DNA from: Mytilinidion resinicola
Lineage: Eukaryota; Ascomycota; Dothideomycetes; Mytilinidiales; Mytilinidiaceae
NCBI RefSeq assembly: GCF_010093595.1
Contig: NW_022985439.1
Span: forward strand, 2,872,479 to 2,936,478
Length of the DNA: 64,000 nucleotides
Reading direction: 5' to 3'
Shown here: positions 11,938-23,649 of the stretch, piece by piece
Position numbering within the stretch: position 1 is the stretch's first letter
How the letters are laid out: each line of letters begins with the position of its first letter
Made by a program: the position numbers and the translations under genes
Notes under the pieces: generated by a model
Told to the model about the DNA's origin: nothing
Databases searched by the model: none
What the model saw: the letters and a program-made list of their open reading frames with translations, nothing else

Positions 11938-13348
11938 ATGAACGGAACCAAGAACACCTCTATCTCTGCTCGCGCTATCGTAGCGCATGAGCCAATCAAT
12001 GGCCAACCAAACTGGAAGCTGGAGAATGTGACGTTGCGCGACCTGAAGCCCACCGAGCTGGTCGTGCGCATGGTTTCTACTGGTCTCTGTCATACGGACA
12101 TCGTCTTCTCGACGTGGCCAAAGGAGGCTATTCCTTATCCAAAGGTGCTGGGCCACGAGGGTCAGCAGTCCACTCCGAATCACTCTATGCATATACTAAG
12201 CGTACTAAAGGGGCCGGCATTGTGCAGCAGATCGGCTCCGATGTGAAGAATGCCAAAGTTGGGGACTCGGTACTGCTTTCATTCCAATCCTGTGCAGATT
12301 GTAAAGATTGCAACGACGGGCATCCGTCTTACTGCCAACAATTTTCTCCGCTCAACTATGGCGGCGAGCAAGAAGTTTTTGAGATTACAAATGGTCCTAA
12401 GTCTGCCGGAACTTTCTTTGGACAGTCATCCTTCGCAAGCCACACCATCGTGAAGGAGTCTTCCATCACGAATGTCTCTTCAGTTGCGAAAGACGAAAAA
12501 GAACTCAAGCTCTTTGCCCCATTTGGATGCGGGTTTCAGACGGGCGTAGGCACAGTAGACAAGTTAACCGGTGCGGGAAAGAACGATTCAATAGTCATCT
12601 TGGGACTCGGTGGTGTAGGACTCGCAGCAATTATGGTGAGATTTCTTAACCTCACGTCATACCATGATGGTGTTGACCTTCACAGGCTGCAAAGTTGAAG
12701 GGGTGCAAGACTATCATCGGAGTGGACCGCTCCCAAGAAAGACTGGACATGGCGAGCAATTTCGGCGCGACGCACATTATCAACACGACTAATCCGGCAC
12801 TCAGCCTCGTGGATGAAGTCAAATCTCGAACGGGTGGCAATGGTTCAAGTATCACGATAGATACAACGGGAAACATGGGTGTGATTGGGAATGGGATGGA
12901 CTTTACAGCAAACCGAGGCCAGATGATCATACTCGGAGTCCCACCCGTCGAAGCTTCGCTAGGTGTCCATCTCATATCTTTTATGCAGGTAAGAAGAACG
13001 TCTGCCCTGATGCCATCGCAAATCTAATCTCAGCCAGACTGGAAAGTCGCTGCGTGGCAGCATTGAAGGCGATGTCACACCATCTGAGGTTTGTGAAAGC
13101 CTCGGTTCTACGTTTTGCCTCTACTCAACAGCATCTAGTATATCCCGAAGATGATCCAGTGGTACCGAGATGACAAGCTTCCGATTGATAAGCTTGTCAA
13201 ATTCTATCCGGTAAGCCGAAGTTGGAAGATTCTTACCATCGTGAAGCTATACCGTGAGGCTGATATGTTCTTGCAGGTTGAGGAATTTGAGTCAGCGCTA
13301 GCTGATATGAAAAGTGCAGCAACTGTGAAGCCGGTTCTGGTATGGTAA
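11938..13348 (+). CDS. Zinc-dependent alcohol dehydrogenase (MDR, aryl-alcohol type), 381 aa
   Basis: Exons: 11938-12160, 12211-12635, 12686-12988, 13038-13088, 13139-13210 and 13277-13348. Catalytic zinc ligands are visible in TGLCHTD, the GHEG motif (completed across intron 1) and FGCGFQTG. The four-Cys structural zinc loop is CADCKDCNDGHPSYC, and the Rossmann motif is GLGGVGLAA. The substrate loop resembles class III and benzyl-alcohol dehydrogenases. It interconverts an alcohol and an aldehyde with NAD, and so would feed the divergent ALDH. It ends 222 bp from the convergent acyl-CoA dehydrogenase gene. Confidence 0.92.
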
Positions 13349-13569
13349 GGGCTTTGTATTTGTAACAACTTGAAACTTTCAAGTCACTTGACCACCTGCA
13401 ACCTTGGGCTAAAGTGTCTAACGAATGCCAATCTACTTGGTGTATATTTTACAAATTTCCACGTGCCTTTATGTACAGAAAGTCTCTCACAAAATGCGAT
13501 TGGACTAAAGAGGCGACCAATAGTTCCTAGCAAGTTTATTCAACGTGCTATTGAACATCTTTCAACTCG

Positions 13570-15276
13570 TTATAACATAGACTTCGGGAACCTTTTCATG
13601 GCTTTTCGAACAGCCATGTCACCTGCGGAACACATCAGTACTTTGGGTTGCCTATAGACGTATTTTCAAGGGCCTCACTTACCAATGATATCTTCCGATC
13701 CGCCCAAAATTGCGTCGAATTCCGTTGTACGATGGAACATCTCGATGACGCTGCCCATCCCCGTCTGGGTCAACGACCTCCCTCCAAATACGTGGACTGC
13801 AAGCTCGGCAATCTCGTGAGCACAGCGAGAGCAGTACATTTTCAGCAGTCCGATGGGTCCAGCGAGGTGCTCGTTTTGCGATGCATGAGACATTCGTGTC
13901 ATTTGGAACGTGGTATGCTCGAGCCACGCTTGCATTGCTTCGACGAGGGAGATCATTTTTGCGAGTCTATGAAGATTAGCATGATGCATTCTATAGGCTC
14001 CAAAGCTCTGGATTTTACTCACTTTGCCCTGATCACAGGTTGCTCCGCCAGCCTTTTACCAAAGACAAGCCTCTGGTTACTCCATTTCATACACTCCTCC
14101 ACCACGATCCTCGACATCCGCACTCCCGCACATGTCACCATCCATCTCTCGTGATTGAAGTTGCTCAAAATGACCTTCAATCCCTTTCCTTCTTCGCCAA
14201 GAAGATTTCGGACTGGTACCTTCACATCGTCAAATGTGACGAATGCTGTGCCCGCTGCTGGCGAATACGACGTCTTTATGGCTTTCGTTGCTAGCCCCTC
14301 ACTTCTATGGATCAGAAGTACCGAGAGACCATTGCCAGTGTTGACCGCCGTGACGAAATAATCGCACCATGTCCCGTTCGTAATCCATTTCTTCGTACCG
14401 TTGACTACGTAGAATTGACCATCTCGCGTCTTCTCCGCCGCGGTGCGGATGTTTGCAACGTCACTCCCTGCAAATGCTTCAGAGACTGCTAAGCAAATAG
14501 TCTTCTTCCCACTCAGGCAATCTCGCTGGACTTCTTCTTTCAAATCGGGACTCGCGTGCTGTAGTACCGCGGTCAACGAAATCGTCATGCCGACCATATT
14601 TCCATCCCAAAAGCCACGTGCTGTGGCTCGGACAAGCTCCTGCGACACGATGAGATCATGAAAGTAGTCAACGTCTTCTCCACAAAGTACGCCATTGAGG
14701 ATTGACCGCCCGTGAAGATGAGGTCCGGGTCCGACGCGCATTCCAAGGATATTTGCGTCCCTATAGTATGATCTAAGCAAAGCTCGAAATCCTCCATTTC
14801 CTTGGGACTTACGCCATCCGTTGAATCAACCCCAGACTAATCCTCTCCCCACTGATCTCCTTCTCCTGCGCTTCCGGTGTAACCCAAGTATCTGTGAAGA
14901 CCCGCATCGCCTTCTGCAACCGCCGATGCGACTCGTTATAATATGGACTCTCAAATTGCGGCGTTAACCATGCTGGCTCTGCGTAGGGGACTATGCTTAA
15001 ATCGCCTGGGTGGGGCCTGATAACTTGCGCTTCTTCGTTCTCGACGGCCCCGATGCATAGCGATCCGTATTTTTCAAGTACAGCTTGGCGATGCAGGCTG
15101 TAGAAATCGGTAGTAGCGTCCTTCCCGCCGACTTGAAGCAGCACAAATTCCCCGCCAGGGTGGGATTCGAAAAAGTCGGTCAGGTCATAGACGCGGGAGT
15201 CTATGATGCACCAAAGCGACTCGCTGGTGTTGTGGGGTGCAACATCTGCGAGGGAGAAAGTCTGATTGAGAGTCAT
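13570..15276 (-). CDS. Cytochrome b5 / acyl-CoA dehydrogenase fusion, 516 aa
   Basis: Exons: 15276-14813, 14772-14023, 13966-13683 and 13622-13570. Residues 1-80 are a cytochrome b5 domain with heme ligands His39 (SHPGGE) and His62 (SLHRQ). The remainder is an FAD acyl-CoA dehydrogenase: AVSEAFAGSDVANIRT, FYVVNGTKKWITNG, a middle beta-domain, RLVFGKRLAEQPVI, and the C-terminal GGSEDIIGDMAVRKAM. The enzyme desaturates an acyl-CoA at C2-C3, and the b5 domain probably passes electrons on within the same chain. Such b5-ACAD fusions exist in ascomycetes. It is divergent from the acyl-CoA ligase (330 bp apart) that would make its substrate. The intron at 14812-14773 is short (40 nt). Confidence 0.92.
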
Positions 15277-15300
15277 ATCGCGATGATGGAATAGTACAAA
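15264..15300 (-). promoter_or_regulatory. Start-codon leader shared with the P450 gene
   Basis: This is the second copy of the 37-bp block described at 9013-9049. It covers the ATG at 15276, the first 13 coding bases and 24 bases of leader. Identity drops to background on both sides. Confidence 0.75.
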
Positions 15301-15606
15301 CGGAATCCATGGAAACAATGAGCTGTAACTTGAGCCCTTAAGGGCGTATTCTATCGCACCATGAGAAATCACCAACACTCTCACGACTCCCAGAGAAGGG
15401 TTATGCCGTGCCGCGGAAATAAGTGGGTTGAATTTTCAAGCTCGGTATCGGCACGAATCTCTTGCCTTGATTACTCGGCTGCTTAGCGGGTCATAACAAA
15501 TCGTGATGATCAACAGTGCCGGATCGTTAGGTCATCTCTTTACGGCTACAGGCTGGGAATATCAAGCCTGGCTCTGCTGCTGATGTCGTGAAGGCAAGTC
15601 TTCAAC
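15277..15606. promoter_or_regulatory. Divergent promoter region, acyl-CoA dehydrogenase / acyl-CoA ligase
   Basis: 330 bp separates two divergent genes acting on the same class of metabolite, which suggests co-regulation. No binding site for a known regulator was recognised. Confidence 0.5.
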
Positions 15607-17596
15607 ATGGTCATCTCTTCCAGGTACACTATTGAGATTCCTCCTGTGGATATTCTATCTTATATATTTGGTAAGCGCAAGAATATGTCCTTATACTTCG
15701 ATAGATGACTGATGTTGGGTTCTCGATCCAGATCCCTCTACCAATTCGACTGGTCTTCCCTCGTTCGTCAACGCTGGAAACCCCAGCCAGAATTTCACGA
15801 AGCCAGAGCTTGAGATTGTGGTTAAGAAAATTGGGAGTGGACTGAGGAAGGCATGCGGGGTGCAACCTGAAGATGTCGTTCTCATATGTGCGGAGAACTC
15901 GGTGAGATCAGAGAACCGCCTTTTAGTTGCAGACTTGAAGCTCATTATTCCTTCGGATTTGGTACCCGGCCATAATTCTAGGAACGCTATGCGCAGGAGC
16001 TGTCTTTACCGGCGCGAATCCTTCCTATACGGTCTCAGAATTGACCCATCAACTCAATATCTGCTCAGCGAAGGTCATCTTCACCGATCGAGAAAGACTC
16101 CCCGCTGTGCTTGAAGCAGCAAAGGCCGCGCGAACCCCGTGCGAGAAGATCTTCTTGATTGATGGCGGAGAAGTCAGTTCTTCGAGAGCGGGCGTACCTG
16201 TTCTTTCGGAGCTACTAAACCATGGCGAGCTTCAGTGGGAGAGAGTAAATGATCTTGAGACGGTATCGCAAAGGTTTTGACTCCCCGAATGCCATCTTCG
16301 AGCATACTCTGACAATGCGGGTAGAACGGCAGTTTTGAACTTCAGCAGCGGAACTACAGGACCTCCGAAAGCTTGTATGGTCACTCATCATAACTTGGTT
16401 GCGAATGCCGAGCAGTCAATGCATCTAGATGAATTGGCAAGAGTAAGAAACTCTGACCCGACCTATGCGACGCGAGATGTTCATTGCGCATATGTGCCAT
16501 TGTATCATGCGAGTGAGTAAATCTAGAAACAGTCTGTGCTCGACGAAAGGTGGCGCAACGGCTGACCAGAGTCGTAGTGGGTTTATTCCAATTCTGCGTC
16601 TTGAATGTCCGACGCGACTGTACCACAGTGATTATGTCGAAATTCAGTCTACCGTCACTGCTCGAGGCAATACAGCAATGCCGCGTCACATACCTCCTAG
16701 TAGTCCCACCGGTAGCCGTTCTGCTGATCAAAAGCCCTCTACTATCTGGGTACGATCTCTCCAGTGTCAAGTTCCTTCTTTGCGGTGCAGCACCTCTCGG
16801 CAAAGAGACCTCAACTCAGCTCGAGAATGTCTTCTCGGCGAATGGCGCGCGGACAAGGCAAGGTTGGGGCATGACCGAAGCGACCTGCTCGGTGACTCTT
16901 TTCGCACCTGATGAGTATGATCCTACGCACGCCGGAGTTGGCTATCTGGTCCCGAACATGCAAGCAAAGATTGTTACGGACGATGGGAACGAGGTCGGGT
17001 ATGGCGAGGAAGGAGAGGCGCTGATTCGAGGGCCGAACGTATTTCGGGGCTATCATCGTAATGAAGTGGCTACGAAGGAGGCGTGGACTGAAGATGGTTG
17101 GTTAAAGACGGGTGATTATGTTGTTGTGCAGCCAAACGGACTTTTCAGTGTGGTTGATCGCAAGAAGGTATGTTGCTTGAAAGCAAATAGGAGGTGCTCG
17201 CTAATGCTTTTAAGGAATTGATTAAAGTCAAAGGATTCCAAGTCGCCCCCTCAGAACTTGAGGCGCACCTCCTTGAATGCGATGAAGTGAAGGACTGCGC
17301 GGTAATCCGTGTTGAAAGGTAACTTCACGTTATCTAGTGTTGGAAAAATTGATATGCTAATGACATGTAGGGATGGACAAGAACATCCCCAAGCTCACAT
17401 AGTCCCAACCGTAGAGAAACCAACCGCCACATCCATACTCAGATTCATGGAAGGGAGGCTTTCGGCCCATAAGCGGCTGACTGGCGGAGTTGTGTTCACA
17501 GAGGCGATTCCAAAGTCTCCATCTGGCAAGATTCTAAGGCGCATGATTAGGGACCCCTACAGCTCCACAAAGATCAAGGAAAGGTCTCATCTGTAG
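15607..17596 (+). CDS. Acyl-CoA ligase, 4-coumarate-CoA-ligase-like, 552 aa
   Basis: Exons: 15607-15670, 15732-15901, 15957-16273, 16325-16512, 16578-17167, 17215-17318 and 17371-17596, together 553 codons. AMP-binding hallmarks: the P-loop FSSGTTGPPKA, GWGMTEAT, YGEEGEALIRGPNVF, TEDGWLKTGDY and PKSPSGKILRR with the catalytic Lys. The ligase uses ATP and CoA to activate a carboxylic acid; the closest family feel is 4-coumarate/benzoate ligases. Oddity: intron 2 (15902-15956) must end in CGG rather than CAG to restore the conserved IWYPAIILGTLCAGAVFTG block. All AG acceptors nearby give a wrong frame or a stop. The gene may thus be misspliced, use a rare GT-GG intron, or contain a base error. 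It has no clear peroxisomal C-terminal SKL (it ends SHL). Confidence 0.85.
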
Positions 17597-18169
17597 CATG
17601 TGATCACACCGTTCTCATCTGGTTTCGATTGCGATCCAAAGGATGTTGGTGTCGAGAATTTCAGCCGAGGGAGAATTTTCTACCGAGTATTGCAGGGATC
17701 GGCGGAACCTAGTATGCCCCTAGAACGGTGGCGTTGGAGCTGTGCGAACTATGGGGCGCAGGACAGTAGAGGTTGTAGATAATTTCGACTAGATACATGC
17801 AAAGATTTCATAGTAGAGACGTCTGCGTTTGCGTGGAAGTTGATATTGGACGCTTGAACGCTTCCAAGACATGATGCTACGCCACAGAGAGCCATCTCCT
17901 GACTCGTGCATAGCTCCGGAGAGATTTCACATGACTCTCCACATTCAACCTCCGCACTCCACCTCCGCACCACCTCCCCGCAAAAGCCGCCACAAGGGCT
18001 AGATCCATTTCCTATCCGCTGGATCCCTTCCTCCCATCTTATTGTTCTTCAGCTCCTGCAGCAGTCATGAGAGCGCTGACCTTTGAGAAGCATCCCCGGA
18101 AGCCATATTGAATACCGCATGCCCCCTATACTATAGCTCTATCCATCCACCTTCCCGACATCAATCATC
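17597..18169. other. Intergenic: promoter side of the Zn2Cys6 regulator
   Basis: 573 bp without a coding frame. It carries the 3' flank of the ligase and the C-rich leader of the regulator gene. Confidence 0.5.
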
Positions 18170-21108
18170 ATGGCAGACGATCAACCAAGGTCTACCCTTC
18201 CCCCTCGCTCTCGAAAACGAGCCTCGAAAGCCTGTCTCGCGTGTCGTGCTCGAAAAGTACGCTGCGACATATCGCAACGGGAGGGGACTTGTACCAACTG
18301 CTCTCTCGACCAGCAAGTCTGTGTCGTCAAACCGAGACCTACAAGATAGTGAGTTGAAGAATCTGGACGGTGACCTTTATGCTTGACAGCTACTGATTCA
18401 TGATTTGCGTTGTCTAGCCGTATCACTAAGAGCCGTAATTCAGCACAGTCGAACCCATCCCTACGGGCAACACTGCCTACCACCATCCCATCCAACGTGC
18501 CGCAGCCTTCATCCCAAATACCACCTCCCGAATTGCTCGATCAGGAGCCTCCGTACCAACCAACGAACGTTGAGGAAATACTCCCTGACCTGGATGCTTC
18601 CATTGGGTTGAACACGGCAAACCATCCCGACGACCCTTCCGATCAGTCAATACGGGATCTCAATTGGGACTCGCCAGCTCAGTCCGATACCAGAGAGGGG
18701 CTTCAAGCCGTAAGCTTCTTTGATGAAGGTCAGTGAAGAGAGTACAAAGAGTTTTGCAGGATTCTGACGCCGCATGATGGAAACAGCACCCAATAACGCA
18801 ACCTTCATACACGCGCGTAATTCAGCTCCAAGCTATCCAGAGACTCCCAAATCGACTGACCCACATGTCATGTCTTCCTATTACCCTTTCCTCAAACTCA
18901 ACAACCTCACGCAAATGGCTCCCGATGATATCAATTTTCTCGAGAGGCAGAGTTGCTTCCGCATTCCAACTCAGCCGGCCCTAGATGAGCTCATGCGAGA
19001 GTACTTTCTGCATGTGCATCCGAGTCTTCCGATCATAAACGAGGGAGATTTCTGGGACATGTACACGAATCGCGATGTTGTTCTTGGAGATCATTCTAGG
19101 ATGTCGTTATTTGTTTTCCAAGCAATGCTTTTCGCGGCGTGCAGTGTATGTCTTTGGCACTTCTTCTCTTAGGTAACCATACTAATACAGGCATTTAGTT
19201 TGTGCCCCAAGCCACCATTCGGAAACTCGGTTTCACCAGCACGCGATCTGCTCGAGCTGCGTACTTTCGCCGAGCAAAGGTCAGATAGCCTCTCAAAATC
19301 CCGGTCCAAAATGACGCTCATTCAACTTATAGCTTCTCTTCGATTTCAATGGAGAGCGAGACTCGGTCTCAGTCGCACAGGGTGCGCTTTTGTTGACGTA
19401 CAACGCGTCAACGCGTAATCACAAGATCCTGAATACGTTCTGGCTAAGCACGGCCATACAATTTGCGAAAGATGCAGATGCGCATCGATATCACTCTAAC
19501 AAGAGCCTGAAACCGGAGAGGAAGAGTGCTCTAAAACGACTATGGTGGTGCTGCATACTCCGTGATCGGATATTACCGCTCGGTGTTCGAAGGCCTCTAA
19601 GTATCAGCTCCGCAGATTTCGACTTCAGCCTGGAACTTCTGACAAAAGAAGACTTCGATAGCGAGATTTTTAGATCAAGGGTTTACGATGCGTCGACGAA
19701 GGCTTCACTCGTTCAGCTGTTGCTGACCCTTTGCGACCTTGCGGTATCCCTCACCGAAGTCATTATGTTGATCTATCCCGTGAACGATGCTGTCTGTGGC
19801 TCGTCAACGGAGCAGAAGGCTAGACTATCCCTCAATCGGATTGAATCCTGCAAAGGTCGATTGCATTCCTGGTTCGAGAACGCCACGATCGCCTTCCCCT
19901 CGCCTGCCGGAATCAGCGACAGTCATGAATCCGTTGTTCTGTATACTAACCTCATGTACATGTACTATTAGTAAGCTCGATATTTACCCTTTCCAGCTCA
20001 GTATTAGGTTACTGATCCAGATGCGCAGCTCGGCACTCTTGGCTATTCATCATTACGAGGTTCTTGTCATAATTACGAGCTCAAATTTATTAAAATCACA
20101 TTTCAATCACATGTGCCAGAGCAAATCGAGGGTTGAAGCGGCTGCAGCTGGCATAACGGACAATTTGAAAGAGCTTGTCCAGCTCAAATTAGCAAAGCAC
20201 CTTCCCATAAGCGTGTAAGTGGTTAAGCGCAATGTTCGAGCAGAAACTCCAGATCTAATGATACATCTAGAGTCGCGTACGCCGCGCTTCCTCTAGTTTT
20301 GCATGTCCTAGACGTGAAGCTTTCTGCTACAGAGTCGCAATCAGCAAGGAAAAGACGACGCCTGGATATCTACACTATGACGATGAAGGGCTTACAAGCC
20401 CAATACGATGGTACGGATGAGGTGTTTGAGATCATTGGAAAAGTAGTCGACTACATGTCGCTCGAGAAGTCAACGCAAAGACGTCGCTCTAGCAACGAGC
20501 ACAAATACGTTTTCCAGGACAGCGATAGCCCGAGACTATCTTCGCTTGAACCAAAGAATCCTCGAAGGGCAGTCAATGATTGGGGCGATGTTCTTTTGCG
20601 ACAACCAAGTCTCTATCTTCGGATCGCTCTGACGATGGATTTATCTTTGTCCAAGGGACAGTTTCCGGATGACACCGACTTCCCGGCCGCTCTCCAGTCG
20701 CAAAACCATATTCAAACCCACTTTCCACTTTACCGCATTACTATGGGCGAGTTTGAAAATGCTTCGCGGCCTACCACAGACGCAAGCGAAACCCATCAAG
20801 ACACTCAATACCACAACTCCGCAGCAGATTATATGGTTCGTGGCAGAGGTAATGGCAGTAGCTTTACTCCAGCATTCAGTTCGGCGATGTCTATGACAGA
20901 TCGGTTTGTGGATGCCATGAGCTGCCCAACAACACGAATGATTGGTCAATCACCGCTTGAAGATCTTGGGTCACCGATGTGCTCTGGATTTGTGGGAGAT
21001 AGAATGCAGGAAAACGTCGATGCGCTATTTGATCACTCGACAAATTGGGTTGACACGATGTTTCTCGGCGACGAGTGGTTGATCTCACCAGAAACGACCC
21101 GTACATAA
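18170..21108 (+). CDS. Zn2Cys6 transcription factor, Ctf1/FarB-like, 863 aa
   Basis: Exons: 18170-18348, 18418-18728, 18787-19145, 19199-19279, 19333-19970, 20029-20214 and 20271-21108. Near residue 23 is the binuclear cluster CLACRARKVRC followed by CTNCSLDQQVC. A Ser/Pro/Gln linker follows, then the fungal_trans domain (YFLHVHPSLPIINEGDFW, SFVPQATIRKLGF, the ERKSALKRLWWCCILRDRIL helix, VAYAALPLVLHVLDVKL) and an acidic tail. These blocks resemble the cutinase transcription factor 1 beta / FarB group that controls fatty-acid and cutin use. Position inside cluster 1 beside acyl-CoA ligase and acyl-CoA dehydrogenase genes makes it the likely local activator (inference). Confidence 0.9.
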
Positions 21109-21174
21109 TTTACAGCTTTCGCTTCTCAGCATTGCGCTGATCTATAATGCGACACCGATAGTAACTAGTGAGGT

Positions 21175-22550
21175 CTACAGTTTACTCCCTGGCTTCGAAA
21201 GCTGATTCAACTTCGCGATCGTCTCAAGGGCCTCCCGTTCAATGCGTTTCAAGAGAATTTCGCAAGTCGGGATATCTTGAACAACGCCTAGCACTGGGCC
21301 AACCGTCCATACCTGAAGGAATAAACACATTAGCATCTTTCCACTATCGCCAGCCTCCCAACTGCTTTCGCGCAAGAACAAATGACTCACCCCAGCATTA
21401 ACATCTCCATCAATAAAAACCCTCTTCCCCCTCGCCCCAGCAACAAGATGCTGCACATCCTTGAACTCACTTCCCGCTTGCTCCGTCTCAATCTTCTTCG
21501 CCTCAATCGCCACCCCATTCTTGTACAGCCGACTCGTATTCTTCCACTTTCGCAGCAATAACTCTGTATCTTCCTCCTTCCCCTCCACAATCGCTCTCTT
21601 GACGTTGATATGAATCGGACTCTCTACCGTACTCATAAACCGGGTTCCCATATTAATTCCACATGCACCCAATCCCAACGCGGCGACCAGGCCCTGGCCA
21701 TCGGCAAAGCCACCGGAGGCGATGAAGGGAATGTGGAGGGACTGTGCAGCGCGTCGGAGTAATACCATATTTGGGATATCGGTGTCGCCAATGTGGCCCG
21801 CGGCTTCGAAGCCGTCGATGGAGATGAAGTCGACGCCGAGTTTCTCCGCGGAGAGGGCGTGCCGAACTGTGGTGCATTTGTGCAGGATCTTGATATTGGC
21901 AGTTTTGAGGAGCTTGATTATGGCGCCGGGGCTGTAGCCTGCGGTTTCGACTGTGGGGACGCGTTAGTGAGCCTAGGGGATTGCGAAAGAATGGAAGGGG
22001 AGGGCGTTTGGGACGGGCTATACCGATTTTGACGCCTTCTTCGATGATGACGCGGGCGTAAGCGGCGTAATCTGGGGGATTGATGGCAGGAAGGAGGGTG
22101 AGGTTCACCCCGAACTGGTGGTTTCAGTAATGCTCTCGAGTTCATGGTGTGTAAGAACACACTGGCTTGCTCGTCATGGAGCGGCATTTGCGGATTTCTT
22201 TCCGAAGGTCCTCTAGAAATATATGCATTAGAACCTCCGCTTTATTTCTTTTCAGCTTGGGGTTTTTACCAGGCGTCGGTTGGGTCAATCCGGTCAACTA
22301 TATGAAATATTGACGTCAATATCCTTCTCGGACTTGCTTTACGGAGTGCTTTTGCCTTCGACGTACGATTCCGAGCCCGCCGGCGTTAGAGACGGCGGAG
22401 GAGAGCTCTGCATAGCCAACCCATTGCATGCCAGCTTGGATCACCGGGACTACCATTGGTGATTAGCTCTTGAAAGCTCTTTTTGCGCCCCATGTCGAAG
22501 AACATACTCTCAATCCCCAAGCCTTCCGTGAGAGCTGTAACAAATGCCAT
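21175..22550 (-). CDS. Nitronate monooxygenase (2-nitropropane dioxygenase) family, 330 aa
   Basis: Exons: 22550-22508, 22449-22367, 22297-22270, 22212-22163, 22114-22024, 21950-21391 and 21312-21175. This is an FMN TIM barrel: PVIQAGMQWVGYAELSSAVS, NAGGLGI, the FGVNLTLLPA strand, HKCTTVRHALSAEKLGVD, ISIDGFEAAGHIGD, FIASGGFADGQGL and the phosphate-binding GACGINMGTRFMST. The family oxidises alkyl nitronates (for example propionate 3-nitronate), detoxifying them; some members have other FMN oxidoreductase roles. It converges on the regulator gene (66 bp between stops). Two very small exons (28 and 50 nt) are required by the reading frame and by family conservation. Confidence 0.9.
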
Positions 22551-23649
22551 TGTCTTGGATACTTTTACAGAGAAAACAAATCGGGGATCAGTCCGTTTCG
22601 GAAACGGTGCAATGCTCTGCCCAGAGCGGAGGACTAAGAAGATATGAGCGGTCGCGAGTGCACGTGATATGCGGTGAAGATCTAGCGCCGGGAGTTTTTG
22701 CCGAGGGGCGGGCCCCTCTTTCACCCATTCTACCGAATTACCGCAACTTGAGAGGCTGGACAGAGGTCGAAAGGTACCGGCAACAATGACATGGTATGTG
22801 ACTTGATTTGGGCCGATCTGAAATATCAGCTTTGACTCAGGTATGCTATCCCAGATGCCTCTCGCGCGGCTCAATTTCTCATCGCTATATTCCTTACCTT
22901 CCATGGATCAAGCTCCAAAAATCTCTACATCTTCCGGACTATTCTCTTCAACTTCCTTCGAGTATTCTACGTCTACTGAACTCGATGTTTGTGTTCTTGT
23001 TGGATGAACCCCCCGAGGAAATGATGTGACATGTTGGGATTTGTAGAATGTCCGCAGTTGAAATAGTTTTCACATCATTGCGCAGCATGAGAACCTGATC
23101 AAAGAAACGCTCACGGTATTATGGTAAGAAAGCAAGGCAGTATATCGAAACATCAATCCCATGGCACATACCCCGCTCTTCTTTCTTGTAGTGTATCAAT
23201 GCTTCTACAGTCACATAGTTAAAGCACGAATTTATCATAAGATTGCAAGCCAAAGAAACAAAGACAATGTAGCTCTGTCACGGGCTCGCACGAGCTCAGC
23301 CCGAGACATTCACTGAGACAATGCCTCAGGCAACAGATATGATCCACCCGTAAGTAATATAGCTACAACCCGGGGCCACGCTTTCTGTAGCTCTTCGTAG
23401 TATATCAATTCATTCATTTCGACCACACACTTTGCCCTCGAGCCTATGCCCGTGGTAAGCTCACAATATCTTTGTCAATGTTAACCTTCCCGCACTAAAA
23501 GTACCCTCCATCATATCTTTAATAACATGGTTCATTGTTCGTCAATGTTATCTTGACCTTTTTCTACTTATATTTCCTTGAATCACTTAAGAAAATATAC
23601 CTCGCCCTTAACTTTCACATAAATCCCCCACATAACCTGTACTCACAGA
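22551..23649. other. Intergenic, no gene seen
   Basis: About 1.1 kb between the nitronate monooxygenase start and the SRR1-like pseudogene. No coding frame with family features. A CCCCCACAT word at 23625-23633 resembles the cluster 2 promoter motif but stands alone. Confidence 0.45.

Noticed and set aside
15229..15240. TGTGGGGTG resembling the cluster 2 motif
   Set aside because: It lies inside the cytochrome b5 coding region of the acyl-CoA dehydrogenase and is not a promoter copy.
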